Of a stretch of DNA of 25,526 nucleotides, positions 18,363 to 25,526 are shown piece after piece (positions within the stretch are counted from its first letter, which is position 1; every line of letters starts with the position of its first letter). Made by a program: the position numbers and the translations under genes. Below the pieces are notes generated by a model. It searched no databases, had not been told where the DNA came from, and was given only the letters and a program-made list of their open reading frames with translations. The stretch is from assembly GCA_013696185.1 (NCBI GenBank), contig JACCZA010000045.1:1-25526 (forward strand). Reading direction: 5' to 3'. Source of the DNA: Actinomycetota bacterium (GTDB lineage Bacteria > Actinomycetota > Thermoleophilia > Gaiellales > Gaiellaceae).

Positions 18363-19456
18363 GAGGCGTCGCCGCTCGCCTGGATCACCGCGGGCCGCAG
18401 CGGACTGATCAGCTTGAGCACGAGCTCGTCGCCGCTGACCGAGTCGACGCCGTCGCGCAGGAACTCCGCGTTGAAGCCGATCTCGAGCGGCTCGCCCGAG
18501 AAGGCGACGGGCAGCGACTCGCGCGACTCGCCGACGTCCTGGGTCTGCGCGGAGACGGTCAGCTCGCCCTCGGCGAAGCGCAGCCGCAGCGGCGAGTTCC
18601 GCTGCACCATCACCGCCGTCCTGCGCACCGCGTCGAGGAACTCCCCCCGCGGCAGCGCCACCTCGTGCTCGAAGGCGTCCGGCAGGAGCTGCTGGACGTT
18701 CGGGAACTGCCCGTCGATCCGCCGCGTGGTCAGCGTGACCCCCTCCGTGCGGAACACGACCTGGTTCTCGAGCACGCCGAGCTCCAGGGTCTCGCCCCCG
18801 CCGGCGCTGCGCCCGAGCTCGACGAGCGCTCGCGCCGGGACGATCGCCTCGAGCTCCGGGCCTGCGCCCGTGAGCGGCGTCTCCTTCACGGACAGCCGGT
18901 AGGAGTCGGTGGCCGCCATCACGAGCTTGCCGCTCTCGAAGCGGACGAGGATGCCCGTCAGGACGGGACGCGACTCGTCGCGCGAGGCCGAGCGTGCGAC
19001 ACGGGACACGGTCTCGAGGAGCGCCCGCCGCTCGACGGGGAACGTCTGCAGCGCCTCGAGCTCCGGCAGGCGCGGAAAGTCCTCGGCGCTGTAGGTGTTG
19101 AGCCTATAGGACGCCGGGCCGCACTCGATCCGCAGGCTCCCCTCGTCGGCCCGGTGCTCCAGCGAGACCTCCGCTGCCGGCAGGAGGCGCACGAGGTCCA
19201 CGAGCAGCCGTCCGGGCACCACGACAGCGCCCTCCGCCTCGACCTCCGCCGGCAGCGAGGCGCGCAGCGACAGCTCCATGTCGGTTGCCGCGAGCTCGAG
19301 GCGGCCGTCCTCGGCTCGGAGCAGCACTCCGAGGAGCACCTGAACCGCGCTTCGGGTCGAGACGGCGCGCGCCACGGTCGTCAGGCGCCCGACGAGCTCG
19401 TCCCGGCTGCACGTGAGCTTGAGGCCCGAGCCGACGGCGATGTCTGTTTCCATCAT
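18323..19456 (-). CDS. dnaN: DNA polymerase III sliding clamp (beta subunit)
   Basis: Ring-shaped processivity clamp for the replicative polymerase. The 377-residue chain shows the three-domain clamp pattern: LKLTCSRDELVGRL at the start, AATDMELSLR (first domain), VLTGILVRFESGKLVMAATDSYRLSV (split as the second-domain core), and the C-terminal SYLIMPIRLAG that closes the ligand pocket. Two consecutive ATG codons start the gene; an AGGAG lies 12-15 bases upstream, further than usual. The gene is separated from dnaA by 158 bp with a DnaA-box-like site, and it overlaps recF. Confidence 0.97.
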   Translation of the reverse strand: MMETDIAVGSGLKLTCSRDELVGRLTTVARAVSTRSAVQVLLGVLLRAEDGRLELAATDMELSLRASLPAEVEAEGAVVVPGRLLVDLVRLLPAAEVSLEHRADEGSLRIECGPASYRLNTYSAEDFPRLPELEALQTFPVERRALLETVSRVARSASRDESRPVLTGILVRFESGKLVMAATDSYRLSVKETPLTGAGPELEAIVPARALVELGRSAGGGETLELGVLENQVVFRTEGVTLTTRRIDGQFPNVQQLLPDAFEHEVALPRGEFLDAVRRTAVMVQRNSPLRLRFAEGELTVSAQTQDVGESRESLPVAFSGEPLEIGFNAEFLRDGVDSVSGDELVLKLISPLRPAVIQASGDASWSYLIMPIRLAG

Positions 19457-19614
19457 GGTTTAGAGAAACTCCTCGTCGTAGTCATAGGGAGTGTGGACGA
19501 CGGGGAAGACGGCAGAGACCCCTGCTCACGGGCAGAACCGCCCTGTGCACGCCGGCTGGGGAGAAGGACGCTCCGCCCACAACCCCGAGTCGCGTGAACG
19601 AGACTCTCCACCGA
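19457..19614. other. dnaA-dnaN intergenic region with one DnaA-box-like site
   Basis: A 158-bp gap. TGTGGACGA at 19492-19500 (TCGTCCACA on the minus strand) is one base from TTGTCCACA. In Streptomyces and mycobacteria this gap is oriC and carries many boxes; here I find only this one, and no clear AT-rich unwinding element. A ten-codon open frame (19453-19485, minus) ends on the dnaN start codons. Confidence 0.45.
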
Positions 19615-20958
19615 TCAGCGCACCTGCTTCACGCGCGCCGTCAGCTCTTGCACGAGGTTGTACACAGAGCGGTCCTCACGGATCAACCGCGCGATCTTGG
19701 AGGTCGCGTGGATGACCGTCGTGTGGTCGCGGCCACCGAACTCCTTGCCGATCCGCGGCAGCGACGAGTCGGTCAGCTCGCGGGAGAGGTACATCGCGAC
19801 CTGGCGCGGATAGACGATGTTCTGCGAGCGGCGCTCCCCCACGAGCTCCTCGAGCGAGAGGCCGAAGCGCTCCGAGACGAGATCCTGGATGCGCTTGATC
19901 GAGACCTGAGGAGCCTCGCCCTGGGGAAACACGTCGCGCAGCACGTCCTGGGCGAGCTCGACCGTCATCGAGCGCCCCGTGAGGGACGAGAAGGCGACGA
20001 CGCGGGTCAGGGCGCCCTCGAGCTCGCGGATGTTCGAGGAGACCCTGCCGGCGATGAAGGTGAGCACCTGCGGGTCGGAGACCTCGATCCGATCGTTGTC
20101 GACCTTCTTGCGCAGGATGGCGATGCGGGTCTCGAGGTCGGGAGGCTGGATGTCGGTGATGAGCCCCCACTCGAACCGCGAGCGCAGCCGCTCCTCGAGC
20201 GTGGAGATCTCCCGCGGAGGGCGGTCGGACGAGATCACGATCTGCGCGCCACCCTCGTACAGGGAGTTGAACGTGTGGAAGAACTCCTCCTGGATCCGCT
20301 CCTTGTTCTCGAAGAACTGGATGTCGTCCACGAGCAGCAGGTCGTAGGTGCGGTAGCGCTGCTTGAAGCCCTCGATGCGCTTGTCGCGCAGCGAGTTGAT
20401 GAAGTCGTTCATGAAGGTCTCGCTCGTGACGTAGCGGACGGTCAGCTCGCTCGAGTGCTGCCCCACGTACTGCCCGATCGCCTGCATCAGGTGCGTCTTC
20501 CCGAGCCCGGTGCCGCCGTAGATGAAGAGCGGGTTGTAGGCCTGCGCGGGAGCCTCCGCCACCGCCAGCGCCGCCGCGTGGGCGAACCGGTTCGAGGAGC
20601 CGATCACGAAGAGGTCGAAGGTGTACTTGGGGGTGCCGCCGAGACCGTCGGCGCCGGCGTCCTTGACCCGCGGCGGCGCCTCGTCACGGGGAGCGCCCTC
20701 GCGCACCCGGAGCTGGACGCGCAACTCGCGGCCGGTCGTGTCGGCGACGATCGCGCGGATCAGGCCGAGGAAGTGCCCCTCGATCCACTCGCGCGTGAAG
20801 TCGTTCGGGACCGTGAGGATGACGGCGTCGCCGGTCACCTCCGACACGGCGGCGTCCGCGAACCACGTCCTGTAAGTGGTCTCGTTCAGCGCCTCCCTGA
20901 GGCGGGCCGCAACCTCGCTCCACAGGGTGTCCGCAGTCCGTTCGTCGACGTCCTCCAC
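19615..20958 (-). CDS. dnaA: Chromosomal replication initiator protein DnaA
   Basis: Initiator ATPase that binds DnaA boxes and opens oriC. The 447-residue form has domain I (TLWSEVAARLREALNETTYR), a short linker (about 85-110), the AAA+ domain with Walker A GGTGLGKT (148-155) and Walker B LLLVDDIQF, the box VII arginine region, and the domain IV DNA-binding signature GGRDHTTVIHA. I chose the GTG because an extended -10 element at 20999-21007 would place the transcript start near 20992, upstream of it, with GAGGAG in the leader. The alternative ATG at 21003 would sit inside that -10 element. The linker is short for an actinobacterial DnaA (Streptomyces has a long one). Confidence 0.96.
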   Translation of the reverse strand: MEDVDERTADTLWSEVAARLREALNETTYRTWFADAAVSEVTGDAVILTVPNDFTREWIEGHFLGLIRAIVADTTGRELRVQLRVREGAPRDEAPPRVKDAGADGLGGTPKYTFDLFVIGSSNRFAHAAALAVAEAPAQAYNPLFIYGGTGLGKTHLMQAIGQYVGQHSSELTVRYVTSETFMNDFINSLRDKRIEGFKQRYRTYDLLLVDDIQFFENKERIQEEFFHTFNSLYEGGAQIVISSDRPPREISTLEERLRSRFEWGLITDIQPPDLETRIAILRKKVDNDRIEVSDPQVLTFIAGRVSSNIRELEGALTRVVAFSSLTGRSMTVELAQDVLRDVFPQGEAPQVSIKRIQDLVSERFGLSLEELVGERRSQNIVYPRQVAMYLSRELTDSSLPRIGKEFGGRDHTTVIHATSKIARLIREDRSVYNLVQELTARVKQVR

Positions 20959-20998
20959 GTGCTCTCGTTCAGCTCCTCGCCGCTTCGGGGAATCGCCG

Positions 20999-21007
20999 AG
21001 CATAGCA
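20999..21007 (-). promoter_or_regulatory. Extended -10 promoter candidate for dnaA
   Basis: TGCTATGCT on the minus strand fits an extended -10 (TGn then TATGCT). It predicts a transcript start about 30-35 bases before the dnaA GTG, with GAGGAG in the leader, and so supports that start. No -35 element is clear. Confidence 0.4.
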
Positions 21008-21204
21008 GCGTCGAAGCGGCCCGACACGGGTGCCGAAGCCTGGACAAAAGCCCGCAGTTTGCAGGATCTTCGAGTTCGCGGGCGATCTCTCCACAAGTGT
21101 GGAGAACGCCGGGGAAAACAGCGCCTCGCGACTGCCCGCGTCCCCGCCCGGGCGGCTCCGGGCCGACGGACCGACTGTGGACAAGCCGGCCCGAAGGACG
21201 TCGC

Positions 21205-21210
21205 TATACT
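21205..21210 (+). promoter_or_regulatory. Candidate -10 element of the rpmH operon
   Basis: TATACT on the plus strand, one base from TATAAT, lies 50 bases before the rpmH ATG. The perfect DnaA box at 21176-21184 covers the place where the -35 region would be, so DnaA binding could affect this promoter. Confidence 0.45.
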
Positions 21211-21259
21211 CGCCGGGCGGAGCGGGCTCTCCCGGCGCCCCCTCGCGCCGTGCCTCCCG

Positions 21260-21394
21260 ATGAAGCGCACCTACCAGCCCAACGTCCGCCGCCGGAAGCG
21301 TCGCCACGGCTTCCGTGCCCGCATGGCGACGAAGGCCGGACGGGTGATCCTCAAGCGCCGCCGCGCCAAGGGCCGCAAGCGGCTCTCGGCCTGA
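21260..21394 (+). CDS. rpmH: 50S ribosomal protein L34
   Basis: A 44-residue, extremely basic ribosomal protein with the invariant start MKRTYQPNVRRRKRRHGFR and the RRAKGRKRL ending. It is first of the plus-strand genes leading away from the origin, as in most bacteria. The ATG has no obvious ribosome-binding site. Confidence 0.97.
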   Translation: MKRTYQPNVRRRKRRHGFRARMATKAGRVILKRRRAKGRKRLSA

Positions 21395-21415
21395 GTAGCG
21401 CCGGAGGAAGCCCAC

Positions 21416-21763
21416 GTGCAGCGCCGGCACCGCCTGTCTCGCTCCCGCGACTTCGATGCCGTCTACCGGCACGGCCGCTCCACCTCGACGCGCTCGCTCG
21501 TCCTCTACTGGTTCCGCCGGGACGAGGACGAGGTGGAGCCTCGGCTCGGGCTGGCGGTGCCGAGAGCGACGGGCTCGGCAGTCGTGCGGAACAGGATCAA
21601 GCGCCAGCTGCGCGAGGCGTGGCGAGCGCAGCGGGAGACGATCCCGCCGGGGTTCGACTACGTGCTGATCGCCCGCCCGGGCCTGCCGGAGTCCGTCGAG
21701 GCGCGCGGGTACGCGTGGCTGGAGGAGCGCCTCGCAGAGGTGCTCTCGAAGGCGCGCGCGTGA
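21416..21763 (+). CDS. rnpA: Ribonuclease P protein component
   Basis: Protein cofactor of RNase P, which helps the catalytic RNA bind precursor tRNA and mature its 5' end. The 115-residue chain has the family RNR signature RNRIKRQLREA (58-68) and the N-terminal LSRSRDFDAVYRHG. The GTG start at 21416 is backed by GGAGGAAG five bases upstream, one of the best ribosome-binding sites in the window. It follows rpmH by 21 bases and overlaps yidD by GTGA. Confidence 0.95.
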   Translation: MQRRHRLSRSRDFDAVYRHGRSTSTRSLVLYWFRRDEDEVEPRLGLAVPRATGSAVVRNRIKRQLREAWRAQRETIPPGFDYVLIARPGLPESVEARGYAWLEERLAEVLSKARA

Positions 21764-22020
21764 GCGGCGTCCTGCGCCTGCCGGTGCTCGGGCTGCTGCG
21801 CCTCTACCAGCTCCTCGTCAGCCCGCTGACGCCGCCCGGCTCCTGCAAGTACCACCCGTCCTGCTCGCAGTACGCGCTCGAGGCGGTCAGGCGCTACGGC
21901 GTCCTGCGCGGCGGCACGCTCGCGCTCTGGCGCCTCGCGCGCTGCAATCCGTGGAGCCACGGCGGCGTCGATCGCGCCGAGGATCAGCGGCTCTTCCGCA
22001 CGGGGCGGGCCCGGTCGTGA
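21760..22020 (+). CDS. yidD: Membrane protein insertion efficiency factor YidD
   Basis: An 86-residue protein of the YidD family, a small membrane-associated factor that assists YidC-dependent insertion. It has the family core SPLTPPGSCKYHPSCSQYAL (residues 21-40) with paired cysteines C29 and C35, an amphipathic N-terminal helix and the later RLARCNPW. Its GTG overlaps the rnpA stop, and its own TGA overlaps the yidC GTG, so all three are likely coupled. Confidence 0.93.
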   Translation: MSGVLRLPVLGLLRLYQLLVSPLTPPGSCKYHPSCSQYALEAVRRYGVLRGGTLALWRLARCNPWSHGGVDRAEDQRLFRTGRARS

Positions 22021-22847
22021 TCGTCGCCAGCGTGCTCGGCCCCCTCGAGGACATCCTCGAGACAGTCCTGCGCTTCCTCCATTCGTCGGTCGGGCTCCCC
22101 TGGGCCTGGTCGATCGTCGCCCTCACCGTGCTCGTGCGGATCCTGCTCGTGCCGCTCACGGTGCGCCAGATCCACTCGATGCAGAACCTCCAGCGGCACG
22201 CGCCCCAGATGAAGGAGCTCCAGCGCAAGCACAAGGGCGACCGCCAGAAGCTGAACGAGGAGATGATGAAGTTCTACAAGGAGAACCGCATCAACCCTGC
22301 GGCCTCCTGCCTGCCCCTCGTGGCGCAGTTCCCGGTCTTCATCTCGCTCTTCTTCGTCCTGCGCGACTTCGAGAAGACGATCCTGCCGGACTTCCCGACC
22401 GCGGAGCTCGGCTGGCTCCACGTCGTGCCGAACATCACCGCAGACGCGAACTCGCACTGGTCGGGCTACCTGCTCCTCGCCATCTATGCGATCAGCCAGA
22501 CGACCTCGACGCTGCTGATGTCGACCACGATGGAGCGGACGCAGCGGATCCTGCTGCTGATCCTGCCGCTCGCCTTCCTCTTCTTCGTCCTCAACTTTCC
22601 AGCGGGTCTCGTCCTCTACTGGGTCACCACCAACCTGTGGACGACGGGGCAGGGCCTGGTGACCCGCCGCCTGATGCCGAAGCCGATCGAGCCGCCCAAG
22701 CGCTCCTCCCGCACGCCCGAGCAGGCCCCGCCCACGCCGGCGCAGCCGAAGGGAGGGAAGGCGGTTCCCGCCGCGGGCGCCAAGGCGGCGACCGCCCCGC
22801 GCCAGCCTCCGCGCCGGGTCAAGCGCAAGCGGGGCGCGCGGAGGTGA
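22017..22847 (+). CDS. yidC: Membrane protein insertase YidC/Oxa1 family
   Basis: Insertase that places membrane proteins into the inner membrane, alone or with SecYEG. The 276-residue form lacks the big periplasmic domain of E. coli YidC, as in Gram-positives. Transmembrane segments can be seen at about 28-47, 105-120, 145-162 and 180-215. R41 (TVLVRILLVPLT) is the conserved groove arginine. A cytoplasmic helical hairpin (HAPQMKELQRKHKGDRQKL) follows, and the tail is very basic (RRVKRKRGARR), suitable for ribosome contact. No lipoprotein cysteine or cleavable signal is visible. The GTG start overlaps the yidD stop. Confidence 0.95.
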   Translation: MIVASVLGPLEDILETVLRFLHSSVGLPWAWSIVALTVLVRILLVPLTVRQIHSMQNLQRHAPQMKELQRKHKGDRQKLNEEMMKFYKENRINPAASCLPLVAQFPVFISLFFVLRDFEKTILPDFPTAELGWLHVVPNITADANSHWSGYLLLAIYAISQTTSTLLMSTTMERTQRILLLILPLAFLFFVLNFPAGLVLYWVTTNLWTTGQGLVTRRLMPKPIEPPKRSSRTPEQAPPTPAQPKGGKAVPAAGAKAATAPRQPPRRVKRKRGARR

Positions 22848-23548
22848 CCGGGGAGGTCGAGGTCGAGGCGACCGGGGAGACGGTCGGCGAGGCCAAGTGG
22901 ATCGCCCTGCGTGAGCTCGAGCGCCGCAGCCCCGGGCTGGACAAGGCCGCCGTCCAGTTCGAGGTCGTCTCGGAGGGTGAGCGCGGCCTGCTCGGCGTCG
23001 GCTACGCGCCGGCCCGCGTGATCGCCTCGGTGGAGGCCGCGGAAGCCGTCCTGTCGGAGGATCCCGCCCACCCGGAGTCGCACACCGAGGGCTCGCTGGC
23101 CGCGGAGGCCCGCGACCTCGTGGGGCTGATCGCCCGCGGCATCGGCGTCCCGTGCGCGGTTCGCGTCAGCGAGGACGAGGCGACGGTGCTCGTCGAGTGC
23201 ACGGGCCGTGAACTCGGCTCCCTGATCGGGAAGCACGGGCAGACGATCGACGCCGTCCAGTATCTGGTCAACGCGATCGTCGCCCGGTCGCACGGCGACG
23301 AGGGCCGCAAGGACGTCGTGGTCGATGCCGCCGGCTACCGGGAGCGCCGGCGGGTCACGCTGGAGGCCCTCGCGCTCCAGGCTGCCGAGCGCGCGCTCGC
23401 CGAGCGCTCCGCGGTCGCCCTCGAGTCGATGACGGCTGTCGAGCGGAAGGTCGTGCACCTGCGGTTGAAGGAGCACCCGGGCATCGTGACGACGAGCGAG
23501 GGCACCGAGCCCAACCGCCACGTCGTCGTCGCGCTCGCAGGTGCGTAG
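22844..23548 (+). CDS. jag: Jag/KhpB RNA-binding protein
   Basis: Cytoplasmic RNA-binding protein encoded next to yidC in most Gram-positive lineages. The 234-residue chain has a Jag-N domain (about 1-60, with LERRSPGLDKAAVQFEVV), a KH domain with GSLIGKHG (125-132) and a C-terminal R3H domain (R201 to H205, then PGIVTTSEGTEPNRHV). In other species KhpB works with KhpA on mRNA and cell-shape control. The GTG overlaps the yidC stop, and the 3' end overlaps rsmG by eight bases. Confidence 0.93.
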   Translation: MTGEVEVEATGETVGEAKWIALRELERRSPGLDKAAVQFEVVSEGERGLLGVGYAPARVIASVEAAEAVLSEDPAHPESHTEGSLAAEARDLVGLIARGIGVPCAVRVSEDEATVLVECTGRELGSLIGKHGQTIDAVQYLVNAIVARSHGDEGRKDVVVDAAGYRERRRVTLEALALQAAERALAERSAVALESMTAVERKVVHLRLKEHPGIVTTSEGTEPNRHVVVALAGA

Positions 23549-24149
23549 AGGGTGCGCCTCGGCTGACCCGAGGCTCGAGCGCTGGCTCGATGCGCTGCTG
23601 CGGACGCCTGGACTGACGGGGATCCGCGACCGGGGCGAGGCCCGGCGGGTGCACGTGACCGAGAGCCTGGCGGGTGCGGAGCTCGTCCGCAGCTTCGGCG
23701 GCCCCGTCGTCGATGTCGGCTCCGGTGGAGGGGCGCCCGGCCTCCCGCTCGCGGCGGCGCTGCCGGAGCTCGAGGTGACGCTGCTCGAGGCGAACGGGCG
23801 CAAGTGCGCGTTCCTCGAGCTCGCCGCGCACGACTTCCCGAACGTGCGCGTGCTGAACGGTCGCGCCGAGGAGCAGGGGGTCGACGGCTACGCCGTCGCC
23901 GTGGCGAAGGCGCTTGCGCCCCCGGTGGTTGCAGTCGAGTGGTGCCTGCCGCTCGTCCGCCCGGACGGCGCAGCCATCCTCTGGGTCGGGCCGAGCGCCG
24001 AGCCGGGTCGGGTGGCGCGGGTCGCCGAGCAGCTCGGCGGGCGGTTGCAGCCCTCGCCTGCGGGGTTCCTCGTGCTCCGCAAGTGCGGCCCGACGCCGGC
24101 GGGCTTCCCGCGCCGCCCGGGCGTGGCCCGGAAGCGTCCGCTCGCCTGA
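23541..24149 (+). CDS. rsmG: 16S rRNA (guanine-527-N7)-methyltransferase
   Basis: SAM-dependent methyltransferase that modifies G527 in the 530 loop of 16S rRNA; its loss gives low-level streptomycin resistance in other bacteria. The 202-residue protein has the SAM-binding motif VVDVGSGGGAPGLPLA (56-71), LLEANGRKCAFL (81-92) and VAKALAP (motif IV region). It is slightly short at the N-terminus for the family. The GTG start lies inside the end of jag. Confidence 0.93.
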   Translation: MRRGCASADPRLERWLDALLRTPGLTGIRDRGEARRVHVTESLAGAELVRSFGGPVVDVGSGGGAPGLPLAAALPELEVTLLEANGRKCAFLELAAHDFPNVRVLNGRAEEQGVDGYAVAVAKALAPPVVAVEWCLPLVRPDGAAILWVGPSAEPGRVARVAEQLGGRLQPSPAGFLVLRKCGPTPAGFPRRPGVARKRPLA

Positions 24150-24150
24150 C

Positions 24151-24156
24151 TACATT
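24151..24156 (+). promoter_or_regulatory. Candidate -10 element close to the parA start
   Basis: TACATT in the 13-bp gap between rsmG and parA, six bases before the parA GTG. Together with the lack of a real ribosome-binding site it suggests a leaderless parA transcript in addition to readthrough from rsmG. Confidence 0.3.
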
Positions 24157-24162
24157 CGGGGC

Positions 24163-24913
<751 letters not shown>

Positions 24914-24921
<8 letters not shown>

Positions 24922-25526
24922 GGAGGAGGGCCGCCGCCGCGGCCTCGGGCGTGGGCTGGAGGTGCTGTTCGGCGGCCTCGGCGAGGGGCAGGAGCTGGCC
25001 CACCTGCCGGTCGAGTCGATCCATCCCAACGGCCGGCAGCCGCGCCGCCGGTTCGAGCCCGAGGCGACCGCCGGCCTCGCCGACTCGATCCGGGCGCAGG
25101 GCGTTCTGCAGCCGGTGATCGTGCGACCCCGAGGGTCGGGCGGCTTCGAGCTGATCGCCGGCGAGCGCCGCTGGCGCGCCGCCCGCGAGGCGGGATCAGC
25201 GACCGTGCCGGCGCTGATCCGGGCGGCCGACGACCGCAGCTCGCTGCTCCTGGCGCTCGTCGAGAACGTCGCCCGCGAGCAGCTCTCCCCGCACGAGGAA
25301 GCGCGCGCCTACGCGGTCCTGATCGACGAGTTCGGCCTCTCGCTGGGGGAGGTCGCAGATCGTGTCGGTCGCTCGAAGCCGAGCGTGTCGAACCGGGTGC
25401 GCCTGCTCGAGCTCCCTGCGGACGTCCTCGCGCTCCTCGACGACCCGCGCTTCACCGAGGGGCACGCGTGCGCCGTCCTGGCCGTGCCCGACCACGAGCA
25501 GCGCCGCCTTCTGGCGCGGCGGATCG
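24914..25526 (+). CDS. parB: Chromosome-partitioning protein ParB (partial)
   Basis: The first 204 residues of a ParB CTPase that clamps around parS and spreads; the C-terminal dimer domain lies past the right edge. Visible parts are the ParA-interacting N-terminal motif GRRRGLGRGLEVLFGG, the NGRQPRRRFEP box (39-49), the CTP-binding motif GERRWRAA (83-90), ENVAREQLSPHEEARAY (118-134) and the helix-turn-helix LSLGEVADRVGRSKPSVSNR (142-161). The GTG start overlaps parA; a TTG three codons upstream is a less likely alternative. Confidence 0.95.

Larger units (their letters stand above)
20959..21259. other. dnaA-rpmH intergenic region, probable oriC
   Basis: A 301-bp non-coding stretch between divergent dnaA and rpmH, the usual origin position. 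It contains one perfect actinobacterial DnaA box, TTGTCCACA (minus strand, 21176-21184); an inverted pair TCTCCACA/TGTGGAGA (21088-21105), whose right half gives TTCTCCACA, one mismatch from consensus; and a weaker TTGTCCAGG (21039-21047). Short A- and T-runs occur near 21045-21072 and 21114-21120, but no marked AT-rich unwinding element stands out. Both the dnaA and rpmH promoters appear to lie here. Confidence 0.55.

Noticed and set aside
19658..19666. TTGTACACA, one mismatch from a DnaA box, inside the 3' end of dnaA
   Set aside because: It is within coding sequence and changes a core base of the box; a single such site is expected by chance.
21056..21068. TTTGCAGG near dnaA resembling the gyrB hairpin arm, as a shared operator
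   Set aside because: The 7-mer TTGCAGG also occurs inside recF, and only the gyrB site has both arms, so a shared operator is not supported.
24150..24162. A terminator between rsmG and parA
   Set aside because: The gap is only 13 bases and has no inverted repeat or U-run.

Overview
This window is about 70% GC or more and carries the chromosome-origin neighbourhood of a high-GC bacterium. Protein sequence and gene order point to an Actinomycetota member. My best guess is a deep-branching class such as Thermoleophilia, which is an inference from four traits: a DUF721 (DciA-like) gene between recF and gyrB; split accA and accD genes; a GyrB with a large insert in its TOPRIM region; and about four in five start codons being GTG (21 of 26). 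I found no tRNA, rRNA, CRISPR array, insertion sequence or prophage gene.

Left part (1-8419, all minus strand) is a compact fatty-acid synthesis operon. In transcription order it reads fabZ, fabH, fabD, fabG, fabF, a HAD-family hydrolase, an arginase-family protein with a zinc ribbon, accD, accA and then the 5' part of a LigD-type DNA repair gene that leaves the window. It covers carboxylation of acetyl-CoA, malonyl transfer to ACP, initiation, elongation, ketoreduction and dehydration. acpP, accB, accC and an enoyl reductase are not here. The tail of a decayed acetyltransferase gene lies between the HAD and arginase-family genes.

Middle (8420-11742) holds a secreted peptidoglycan amidase-like protein with a proline hinge and two FlgD-like modules (minus). 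It is divergent from a GalT-like nucleotidyltransferase (plus), whose stop codon is interlocked with that of gyrA.

Right part (11739-25526) is the classic origin block. On the minus strand dnaA, dnaN, recF, DUF721, gyrB and gyrA encode initiation, the clamp, gap repair, probable helicase loading and supercoiling. On the plus strand rpmH, rnpA, yidD, yidC, jag, rsmG, parA and parB encode ribosome and RNase P parts, membrane protein insertion, an RNA-binding partner, 16S methylation and chromosome partition. Several of these genes overlap by a GTGA motif. The 301-bp dnaA-rpmH gap is the most likely oriC but has few DnaA boxes. The densest box-like cluster seen is instead in the accA-ligD gap. 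The most unusual regulatory structure is a hairpin plus U-run that abuts the gyrB start codon.
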